Source of the DNA: Camarhynchus parvulus
Taxonomy: Eukaryota > Chordata > Aves > Passeriformes > Thraupidae
Direction: 5' to 3'
Length of the DNA: 64,000 nucleotides
NCBI RefSeq assembly: GCF_901933205.1
Contig: NC_044572.1
Coordinates: 73,777,465 to 73,841,464, forward strand
Positions 11,658 through 22,109 of this stretch are shown here, in pieces (within the stretch, counting starts at the first letter, position 1; each line of letters begins with the position of its first letter). The position numbers and the translations under genes were made by a program. The notes beneath the pieces are model-generated. The model did no database searches, was not told where the DNA came from, and saw only the letters and a list, made by a program, of their open reading frames with translations.

Positions 11658-14590
11658 CTTTTAGTAACTAAACCGTAACAATGCTCCACTAGTATTTGTT
11701 GCTCACTGTTAAAAATCATGAATAGTCATACAAAAATTTGACATTTTAGCCTAATGAAGTAATAGAATAATTTTTATTAAGGGTGTCATTCTTTTCTGCC
11801 ACACCCTGCAACCTCCAAAATCTCCCCCGAGTAAGCTTCATGCTTCTTCAGAGTAAAATCAACCTTCAGTTTCCAGAAAGATAATAAAAGAAATACATAA
11901 CAAAGGTAAATAATGTAAATAAATGCAATGACTCTCTCCAGTCTGACTGCAAATAACTGCAAGTTGTTATTATTCTTATTTCAAAAATTCTATTGCTTTC
12001 ATATACTTTTTTTCCTATATGATTAGATGGTTTGCTCTTGGCATTCATTCCACATCTCCTGTACTCTAAAAATATGTATCACAGTTTTCAGGAGTTGAAT
12101 AACTTGGAGCTTTTATTTGTCATTTACGGTACACTATCTTCACACAGTTTATTAGCTTGTGGGGGTTTCTGAGCTCTATAGTATATTCTGGGCCCAAGAT
12201 TACTTCCAGTAGAAGACTATCCCTTTCATTTGTGACAGTATCAGCCTGTTAGCAAGACATACAGTAGTATAAAATACCCTAGGATGCCTATTAGCCCTCA
12301 CAGTGAAGACATAAATTTGACATGTGTTAATTTTGCCTGCCAGTTTGCATCAGATGGTAATGAATGGATGTGATATATTGTGGTGACATGAAGACAAGCA
12401 TTGGAGTTTTCTATCAATAGACACTTAATCTCCTTTTTAACAGTTTAACTGAACAGATCCTCCTTCACTTTTCTCATCTAGGACCTGATAACATGAGTGT
12501 TAACATCACTCAATAAAGAAAATGCCATCAAAACTCAGAAAATATGGCATACAGGAGAGCATTTCTTTTTTCAGTTCATGTAAGCCATTCTGCCCAGGGA
12601 CTTCCTAGAAAAAACAACAGTACAAAACATGACCTCTTTATCATCTCTCCCATATTTTAGATCACTTGCTTCTAAAGATATACACTGTCTTGAAAAGTGC
12701 TTTTTAAAATGTAGCCACAGAATGTAACAAGTACAGCTCTTGTTTTATACATGACATCTAGTTTCTTTGACACCTTTCCAACATTATTATAGATGTATAT
12801 AAATATCATTATATTTGTAAGTACCTTTTTAGATTTTGTTTACTGTAATATTTTGACAAAAAGTTGATTGAGCATCTTGTGAGATCTGTTTATTTTCCAC
12901 TGGATGGTTTTTCTAGCCCAGAATCCACTAAAACCTAACATAATTTTGCCTTGAGCACAAAACTTTCATGAATTCCAGCTAAACCCAGGCCCCTGTAATT
13001 CAGGACATTGTCTCTAGCCTTTTTGTCTTGTTGATGCAATTGTAAAAACCCATCATATTACCACTAAGGCCTTTGACTGTGAATAATTTTATGTGTTTTA
13101 TGACCTTTATTTGCTTTCCACTTGCAATATTTAATGGACTGTACACTCCTATTTTCTTGTCTTTTCTTATTTTTCATATCCACCCTCATTCTTCTTCTGA
13201 CATCTACTTGCTTCAATGCCTCCTTTTTCCTAGCTATCTCTTTCATTCTTCTGCAGACTATTCCTTCCCTTTTGTTCCTTCCCTATAGTTTTGTATTATA
13301 ACTATGTGAATTCAGTAAATTTTGGGCATGTAGGCCAGAAAACAGAAGTTAATTATTTTCAGCTACATAATTTTCATGCCTCAGTTTCCTTAAAGTAAAG
13401 AACTGGGGAATTTTTCATCAAGTGCTCACATCCACTGCCTGCTCACGTACAGCTGTTCTTGTAGGCATGACAGACTTAAACAGTATGTGAACCTCCCAAA
13501 AATTAATTCTGCAAGCAAAAATAATCTAACAAATATTTCTTCCCTGGCCAAAAATTATTCCATGAATTCTGATGATCTACAGATCTACATCTTTATTTAA
13601 CAATAGACACTGAAGCTACGTGGCATATGCTGAAATATTCAATGAAATAAAAATTGAGTTGTGTATTTACTCAAACAGACTGAATGTGTTTATATTCCTG
13701 TATTACTATCTGAATAATATTAATAGTATCAACCATATTAAATATTACATGATTTTGAAACTTAGACCACATTTAATACCTAAAATTATGCAAAAGATTG
13801 TAAGGGAAGTCTTATACTGCAGACTCAGCTTTAAGTGCCTTTAAAAAGCTAATACATGTTTCCCAAATAGGTTAGGTTTCCTGAGTTAGGTAGAAAATAA
13901 TGGACAAGAAATCATCCGGTTCTGAATTCATCTTCAATATTAGATACATAAGCAAGGTCCTCCATTTTAATTGAAATATTTCTTACCAAGTTATAAAGGT
14001 GAACTCTGTGGTATTATCAGCTGGGAATATGTACTCATGAAGGAATATGTCTGTTTACCTCTTTTAGTTGGCAGACACTTTTGTGGTTAAGCAGATTCTT
14101 CTGGGAAAGATCAGTCCTAAGACTTGGTCTTTAGTATTCTGTTTCTCATTACTGTCTGATTTAGCCTCTATGACAGAGAGACATTTTTATGGGAGTGATC
14201 AAATTGTAACGGAGTGTAACTGATGTGAATGTAAATGAATAAAGCAACATGACTTCAAAAATCATAAATGGAAGAATTGGGGGAGTGATATTCACTTTTT
14301 TTTTCAGGGATTCACTTTTTTTTTTTAACTGATTTCTTCTAATATTTACAACACATTCAAATTTTGCATGAAATGCAATTTGATTCAAGCAACAAATATC
14401 TAGAGAACCCTGATCTACCTCAATATTCAATATCAGTATTTCAGTTATGTTCTGGGAACATTCTACTAAATTACTGCCTGTCTTTTCCTCCCCTGTGATG
14501 ATTTTCCCACAGAATCTTGATGGTCTTTTCTGTGTAAAGAAGGCCAGGAAGGGCTACAGACTATTTTCTAGTGAAAATCCGAGATTGTCA
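11658..14590. other. Unassigned AT-rich DNA
   Basis: No gene or repeat is recognised. The stretch around 13080-13290 is pyrimidine-rich, which leaves open frames on both strands (60 and 71 codons) that look like composition effects rather than coding sequence. Confidence 0.6.
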
Positions 14591-14760
14591 GCAAAGAAAT
14601 GGATCCTAGAGTCCTGGAAGGAGTGTCACGAGATTGTCTTGCTTATCCAACTGTCTCAAGGCATGAACAGCAAACTAGTGAATTCTGAAAGATGTTTGTG
14701 AAGCTTGTTCTTACTGCTGAAAACATTTTCCAAATGTCTTACCTACATACCCTCTCTGCA
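14591..14760 (-). mobile_element. Possible ancient CR1-clade 3' fragment
   Basis: The block from about 14625 to 14730 (for example GAGATTGTCTTGCTTATCC, then GAAAGATGTTTGTGAAGC and TTGTTCTTACTGCTGAAAAC) resembles the 3' region of old CR1/L3-type elements shared by birds and reptiles, read in reverse. It is heavily diverged. It lies downstream, in minus-strand order, of the reverse-transcriptase fragment at 15085-15320, so both could belong to one decayed element. An 84-codon plus-strand frame at 14447-14701 overlaps it and is probably fortuitous. Confidence 0.35.
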
Positions 14761-15084
14761 CATCAGCCATGCATACAGAGAAAATATTTTTGGAGATCTT
14801 AAAACTGTCCACATTCCCTTGGTCCCTTAAATATTCAGTCTTGGATATCATGTTCAGACTTCTGGATAATTAAACACATTTTCTATACTTATTATTTAAA
14901 CTTGCTGTCCACTGGACTTTGCCAAAGCAACCATTGTCTTTTCTAAAATCTAAAAACATCTAGAAGATTAATATTTCTAGTTTATGCTTTCCAGTGTGCT
15001 CAACTTCCGAACAATATCATGACCCTTATTTAGCTTGAGGTTCAGTATAGCTCATGGTTGCTACCTATCTAGACAATATTTCTT

Positions 15085-15320
15085 CTATATTTAGGCAGCT
15101 GATTAATACTACTAACACACATAAATTTGTACTTTTCCATCTTGAATTCCATCTTGGTTTTTTCAGTTAATCTGTTTAATTTGTCAAAATAATTTTCAAT
15201 TTTAATCTTGTCCTTCAATATACTTGCTGTCCCTTCTAGCTTGGTATTGTTTGCAAATTTTATTGGCACACCTCCATTTGTCAATTTCTACCTCTAGCTA
15301 CAGTCCTGTGGATTCTCTTC
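15085..15320 (-). mobile_element. Ancient CR1-clade LINE fragment, reverse transcriptase end
   Basis: Minus-strand translation (about 15284 down to 15069) gives IKFANNTKLEGTASIL followed by KDKIKIENYFDKLNRL and MEFKMEKYKFMCVSS. This is the order of residues around and after the catalytic FADD box of CR1-type reverse transcriptases, followed by the conserved 'K.N..K.....' region. The box reads FANN (plus-strand 15246-15257), so both catalytic aspartates are lost. Divergence is much greater than in the other CR1 copies here, pointing to an old insertion. Exact subfamily (CR1 or the related L3 group) is unresolved. Confidence 0.65.
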
Positions 15321-16194
15321 CTTATGTCTGAAATCACAAAGTAAACACTAAAAATATTTCTAAAATATCTCTTGTGGCAAATTAGACTCTTACCACAATA
15401 TGAATGCATATTAAGGTCAAGGATGAGTAATATAAAGGAATGACTTATGCACTTAAATCATGTTATACCTTTACACTGAGGGCATTTATAAATACTGGAT
15501 AGTGCTAGAAGTTTATTTTATAAACTTATACCAGTATTGCAAGGAAAAAATATTAAATTATCTTGTCTATTTATAAAATTTTTGAATTACATTAGAGCAT
15601 TCTAAACAAACAGTCATAAAATATTATGTCTTTATCATTGCTGCAAAGTGAGAGGTGTGATTTTCAGGTATAATTGTCTATTAACTGGTTCTAGGAGAAC
15701 ACTTAGTATTTACTTTTGTGTCATATTCCCCTTAACAGTGGGAGTGCAAAGTGAATACAAAAATGTAAACTCCTTAATTGATGGGAATGGCAAAGACATT
15801 TTAGAAATAAACAAATTATACTCATCAAGCATCTTGAAAGTATCTAATTTTTCAACTGCTTGTTTATATCACACAGCATCATACGGATGCTCCAATGTTA
15901 TGGTTTAATTTAGTCTTGTTTTTTCCTTTTTTTTTTTCTCTAATATGCTATTTATTTCAGTTCTAACATGACATTTGTACACTTCTAAAATTGCCAGTAT
16001 GTGCACATGTATCATAAATATCTCTAATGTGATATCTCCTGTCTGAGATTTCCCAAGGTCCCACCCTCAGAGAATTTACAATAATGTTAAATAATGAAGT
16101 AATCTGATTCTAAGAAGGGCTTTTTTTCTTCCTCATCAATTTCAGAGTGGCGTTTCTTTAAAACATAAGGTATCAAATTACTTTCTAATATTAT
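15321..16194. other. Unassigned AT-rich DNA
   Basis: No recognisable feature. An 86-codon plus-strand frame at 15648-15908 has no family likeness. Confidence 0.55.
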
Positions 16195-16330
16195 CTAAAG
16201 GATCTGTGGACATTCTCATCCATGTAAATGTCTAATCCTTTTTTCAAATCCTTATAAAAATTTTTGCTTCAATGATATCAGCGTTGATCTGTTCCACAGT
16301 TACGTTATGCATTTCCTATTTGTCATATCT
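16195..16330 (-). mobile_element. Ancient CR1-clade LINE 3'-end fragment
   Basis: The plus strand carries a run resembling the reverse complement of an old CR1 3' region found in birds and reptiles: TCATCCATGTAAATGTCTAA, CCTTTTTTCAAATCC, GCTTCAATGATATCAG, then GTTCCACAGTTACGTTATGC. Motif order and spacing fit, though many bases have changed. The flanks (to about 16500) may be further decayed parts but cannot be assigned by eye. Confidence 0.55.
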
Positions 16331-19300
16331 CATGGCAGAACACCACCGACTGAAGTAGATGATACTTTAGAGCCAAGGAAAATAGTCTTCTCTATTTTAT
16401 CCTTCCTATCTTAAAACCTGTTTCTTGAGCCATATCAGTTTTTTATCTGACGGTACTCTGCTGCGTAAGTGAAGCCTCGTGCAAACCAGACACTGAACAA
16501 CAACCCATTGCTCCAAAAAACAGGCTCCCTTTCTTCTGACACCTTCCTAGTACAATTCAGGTCCTGGTCTGTGCCTAGTTTGCTGTTCCATTAGAAGAAC
16601 ATTTAATATAAAATACAATAATGCAGTAATAATGACACTCCTATTCAGACTATACAACAGTAAGAGATGTTATCCAATTTTACAAAAACTCTCACACTGG
16701 AAGAAATAACTTTATGTTTATTTTTCTAGACATCAGGAAAATGATGAACATTAGAGAAACAGATAATAGACAAACACATAAATGTTTTTAAACATGTAGT
16801 TAACTGTTCCTAGTAAAAATGAACTGTTTTTATTTGAAGTCATGGAAACAAGATTGGATAGAGTCTTAATGAATGTGCATGAACTTTAATCCAAATCTGA
16901 GAACTACCTGCTTAAAGAAATGAAAGAAACTGAGTATATTAAATTCAGCATGATGTCTGAACTAGTGATAAGTACAATGAACAGCCAGAGTCCACAGAAG
17001 GGTTATTATCAATGACCTAAGCAAATTAACAGCAGACATCCCCCAGGAGAGGAGACAAAGTAATCAGTTGATTGCTATAGGATCTGGGTGAGTCTTCTTT
17101 CCATCTTCAGTGAAGGAGGACAAAATGAAGCACCCAGTCAATAAGTCTGACATTTCTGACAGGAAAATGACATTCTGGGTAACAAAAGACCCCAATCAGG
17201 TTTGTCAAGGTAACTACCCAACACCTCTTTCAGAAATCAACCACAATAAAAAAAAATCCACAAAGTGGCAGCATTTGTTATGAGCATTCAGAAAGATACT
17301 TGGAAGAATAATTTTCCCTGCTGTGTCCTGTTTCCTCTAGCTCACAAATTACTTTAAGCAATCCAATCTACCATTTAGCCCAACATCAACAACAGATCTT
17401 GCCATCATTCTGTTTATTTCTTACATGTAGAAGCCTGTATGAAGTTGTTTCAATGCTTCTGAAGTAGGGATAATTTTCCTTGTATTTTTCCCTTTCAACA
17501 GAAACTTGTTATGGTTACTTTTATTTCCAAATAGTCATACTTAGTAACAGAATTTACTGTAACTGAAGTTTTTTACACTTACCTTTCTGAGGCTGCATTC
17601 CAAAGACACATTCATCCTATTTCTTTCCACCAGCATCTCTAAAATTCGGTAGTATACCATAACATACTAACTGAATTGACACTCATTTCAAGATTAACTG
17701 CTGTGTTTAAAACACAAGCAAAAGTAATGAAAAATTTAATGTAGCTTAAAATTTTGAATAGATTTCTGTACATGTACATGGTTATAAGCTGCACTGCACT
17801 AAAGAGATTTACAGGAATGGCTTCCATCTATATTAGTATGTCCTTAATACAATATTTTGTGTTTCTAAGCCTTGCATAATTGAATTTTTTTCAATTTTCT
17901 TTCAAGGAAATGAAATGGACTTCATGGATTCTGCAGAGTTCTTTTCTTTGCAGGTTTTAGTAAGCATATTTCAGGTCGAAGTTTTACTGTTGCTCTATAG
18001 CATATAGTTTCATTAAGTATGAGCATGTAAGCATACAATCATAGATGTCTCTGAACAGAAGGGAATTAATTTCTGAGTTGTTTACTTTCATGTAATCTTC
18101 AGAGGTGGAATAGAACACCTAAATTATTAGCGGTATGTACATCTGTTTTAAAAAGTTAGATTTTTAAAGAAAAAAAGTGAAACTTCAAAATGGCATGGTT
18201 AGTATAGATGCATTTGCAAGTCATTCTATTCCCTGATAATCCTACCTGCAAATATCTTTTCTAAAGATGTTGAAAGGCAATGGATGGTATCAGCAAATGC
18301 AATAACATTGCTACCCCAAATGTTCCTTAAATCTGGAATGGAGAAACATAAATTTTCCCATGGACTAGGAGACTGAGGAGATATCTATTTTTTTCATCAT
18401 TTTGTGTACTAAGGTGTTCTCCTGCTACTCTACATGGTGCTCTAACTGCAACCCTCAAAATCACATATTAAAAAAAAAATAAGTGGTCTACATATCATAG
18501 GTGTATGATTTTGGTTTTGCATATTTCTTAGCACTTTTAAAAGTAGCAGTTCAATAATAAACTCAGCTGGAAATCAGGGTCTGAACTCAAACACACAAAA
18601 ACAGGATAAAGGAGAATATTACAGCTGTCTTTCAAACTTATAAACTATTGCAACATAGCTCTTATCTTAAATTGTTGTGGTATATCTGCCTGCCATTTTG
18701 ATATGAATCCTCTGGAAATTCCAGGACAGTTTCCCAGCATACTGAGAACTTCTAAAGACTGCTCAGACAGGGAAAATAGTGTGAATGAGCGTTTGCCCAT
18801 GCTCTCCTATGGCATCTTCAACAAAAGGTAAAATGTTGCCACAGTTTTCCAAAATGAGGATCTATGATGGAAATCTTCTATCTTCTATCACAGTCCCATG
18901 AAACATTCTAGAAAAGACCTCCTAGAACTGCTTTTTAAAAAGTATTTTACTCTTTCTTCATGTTATGTCATGTCAGACAACAACAAAGGAGATGGGTAAG
19001 TCTTGAAATTACTTGCAATTTTAATAACTTCCTGTGTTCTGTAGTTGACATTATACTGTACTCTGTGTTCTCAGGTATGCTCTACAAAGAGCTGCAAAGG
19101 AATACCAGGTCTTTATTGGCCTCACATCATAGGAAATCTGTTTTCCTTACTGTAAACTAACTAATGAACAAAACCCAAAGTCTCAAAAGTTCGCTCTACA
19201 CCCCAAAGATGAACAATTATGGAGAGCAACCTGTGGTAAATACTCATTGTAACTTATGAAGTGGCATAAAGACTAAGTTGTAAGGGAAAGGAAGAGGGCT

Positions 19301-20689
19301 AAAATATTCTGGTAATTAATAGTAGGAGGAGGGAAACTAACAACAAATAGACAGTAAACGATGATGTTATTTCAGTTTTTAAGTTCTGACATTGATCTAT
19401 GGCCTTGAATAACTTGCCTGAATAACTTACAGTAACAGAAATCAAAAACCAATTTATTTGCAAGAACATAACAGTGTCTTGGGATAAAAAATTCAGAAAA
19501 AAAAAGAAATTTACAACAGCTATAGGAAAAAATAGGAAGAAATTATATGCATGTCCATAGATCTTGAGCTTATTTACTGGATGATGGCCTGTATCAAGCA
19601 AAACACGGATCCACCTCTTCCAATCAGCTTATTCAGGGAGGTTTCTTCTTAATGAGACAGAAACTTCAAAAGAAGGTGGTGTATTGGTGATGTAAATTCT
19701 TTCTCCTCCCTTGCTGAAACATTTTCTCAAAACTACATCCCCCTTGCTACTGTCCATACTTATTCAGAACATTTCTGCATGGGATGATCCATTTTAACAG
19801 ACTTAAGTTCTGACTACAAGTTTTATGAGTAATGTTTCTAATGATGAAATGTGTGACAGGGAAGTTACAGGACTTTCTCTTTTTCCTCCACAGTTAGATG
19901 GAAACTACAGAGCATAAATGATTATGACCTCACAGCTGTGATTTCTCTCTCTTCTGCAGATAAGCATGTACAGTTGTCTCTCACTGCATTATAATGATAA
20001 AAAAATTAACCAAAAATTGGAGCAGAATATTTTTTTTCAGTTTGAGTCATCATCTTGGTGATATTTTTCTTAAACACAGACTGAATTTAGATTCTCAAAG
20101 ATCTTTGTGTAACCATGCATCTGTTCTTCAAATTTTCACATCTCTTGCTACTTTCATGAACAAGATTTCAATCTTATTTTCCCCATTAATCAACTGAAGT
20201 TATTAAGTTAATTTCTTTCCATATATTTTGGAATATATCATAGTATAAAATACGAGTTATATATAGCAAATGGATTTTAAAATGTTTTTGAAGTACACAA
20301 GATGTTTTTAAATGGAAATATTGATTTGCGTCTATTTTATGTAGCATACAAATACCAAGGCGCATATTTCTTATTGTTTCTTTGGCTTTTTTTTGCTGCT
20401 GAGAATAAAAAGTAGGGGCTTTACATTAAGCCTGAATCACCAGATGCAGAAGCCAACCTTAATATGACTGTTTCTACAACTCAAGTAAAATGCTATTGAC
20501 AGCGGCAGCCTATATTATTTACCTAGGATGGCTTAGGGAAGAAGTAACCTTTTATCTGCCAAAGTAAAGGATCTATATTGTGTTGAGTTCCTCAGCCTTA
20601 GTTTTTCCACAGCTACATTCTCCAGTGGTTAGGCATCATTTATTTTTGTGTGTATGAAATGAGAAATCAAAAGTTCCCTAGAGCACAGT
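16331..20689. other. Unassigned AT-rich DNA
   Basis: About 4.4 kb without a recognised gene or element. Open frames stay at or below 100 codons (longest 19299-19601 minus, rich in Phe and Leu, as expected from A/T runs). Poly(A) patches occur near 18470 and 19496-19505. Confidence 0.6.
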
Positions 20690-20865
20690 GGAGTGTGGGA
20701 GTAATCAGGTCTTCAGCTTGTGATTAAGGTGCTCACATGAGAGGTGAGGAGAGGCTGGTTCCAGACCCAGCTCTACTGTCTCTGACTATGCCCAGTACAC
20801 ACCTGGAACTTCTTGGCACTGAGAGATACTGGCAAGATACGTACTATATTCATACTACTAAATGC
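20690..20865 (+). mobile_element. Probable ancient tRNA-derived SINE fragment
   Basis: The segment has the arrangement of a tRNA-derived SINE head. TGATTAAGGTGCTCACATG at 20720-20738 resembles an RNA polymerase III A-box region. GGTTCCAGACC at 20757-20767 matches the B-box consensus closely. The spacing is compact but compatible with a tRNA-like body. The following CAGCTCTACTGTCTCTGAC continues the match to an old SINE type seen in sauropsid genomes. The 3' tail is not recognised and the end is a guess. It could instead be a chance match, since B-box-like words are short. Confidence 0.45.
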
Positions 20866-21339
20866 TCTCAATCTTATTCAAATCACCTTGGCCTCTTCTA
20901 TCTCTCCAGGTGGTGCCTTGGGTTGTCTTGGGTCATGTCTTTGTCAAGATTTTATCAGAACAGATGATAGACAACAGCAACCAGAAATATTTTCTGACAG
21001 TCTCTGATTTATTGATATTAATTAAGATGTAGTATTTAAATGTTTAATGATTGTTTCAGGTAAAATTAATAAAATATTCATTTAATTAAATCACATCCAT
21101 ATAACTGTTACAGATTCTATTATAAAGGGTAAGCAGACAAGTACATGCTTAAATAAAAATATCACTAAGACAAGAAAGAAAATTATGATTACATTAAGGT
21201 TGCAATTAAGATTATATTAGATTCAAAATATTTCACCATCCAAAGTACTGGTAATCAAAACAAGTCATGACACTAAAAGAGATTATTACAACATACCCTC
21301 AACTTGGGAAATTTATAGAGGAGCTTTCAGTTTATGAAT
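20866..21339. other. Unassigned AT-rich DNA
   Basis: AT-rich sequence with no recognised feature. Bases after about 21310 may be a decayed extension of the CR1 that follows. Confidence 0.5.
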
Positions 21340-22109
21340 CTCATGAGGTTTAACAAAATTAAGTGCAAGGTGCAGCAGCTGGGTCATGGCAACCCCTGGT
21401 ATCAATACAGGCTAAGGAATGAAGGGATTGGGAGCAGCTGTACTTAGAAGGACTTTGGGGTGCTGGTAGATGAGAGCCTGGACACAAGCCAGCAATGTGC
21501 ACTTCCAGTCTGGAAAGGCAAAAGTGTCCTGGGCTGCAGGGCCAGCAGGGCAAGGGAAGGGATTCTGCCCCTCTTCTCTCTTCTGGTGAGACGCCACCTG
21601 GAGCCCTGTATCCAGCTCTGGGGCCCTCAGCACAGGAAGGACATGGACCTGTTGGAGCGAGCCCAGAGGAGGGACATCAAGTTGAATAGAGGGATAGGGC
21701 ATTTCTCCTACAAGGAAAGGCTGAGAGAATGGAGACTGTTCAGTCTGGAAAAGGAAAGTCTGTGGGGTGACCTTATTGTGGCCTTCCAGTACCTGAAGGG
21801 AACCTACAAGACTGGCTGCAGAAAGACTTTTTACAAGGGCATGTAGTGACAGGACAAGAGGGAATGGCTTCAGTTTAAAATGTAAATTTATATTAGATGT
21901 TAGGCAGAAATTCTTAACTGTGGGAGTTGTGATACAACACAGTGAAGTTGTGGGTGCCTCATCCCTGAAGTGCTCAATGCCAGGTTGGATGGAAGTTAGT
22001 GCAGCTTGGTCTAGTGGAAGGTGTCCCTGACCATGGCAGATGAGTTTAACCAAAACAATAGTTACAGTCCCTTCCAACGCAAATCATTTTGTGCTTCTAT
22101 GATTTTATG
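21340..22109 (+). mobile_element. CR1 LINE, 5'-truncated: ORF2 C-terminus, 3' UTR and 3' end
   Basis: This is the longest single CR1 coding remnant here in one frame. From 21460 to the stop at 21844-21846 the plus strand reads LVDESLDTSQQCALPVWKGK, then ILPLFSLLVRRHLEPCIQLW, HRKDMDLLERAQRRDIKLNR and KERLREWRLFSLEKESLWGD. These are the conserved ORF2 C-terminal blocks after the reverse-transcriptase core. The 3' UTR follows (GTGACAGGACAAGAGGGAAT near 21847; AGTGGAAGGTGTCCCTGACC near 22013). The copy ends in a decayed octamer tail (TTCTATGATTTTATG, about 22095-22109). The endonuclease and catalytic reverse-transcriptase parts are absent. A 221-codon antisense frame across it is an artefact. Confidence 0.93.
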
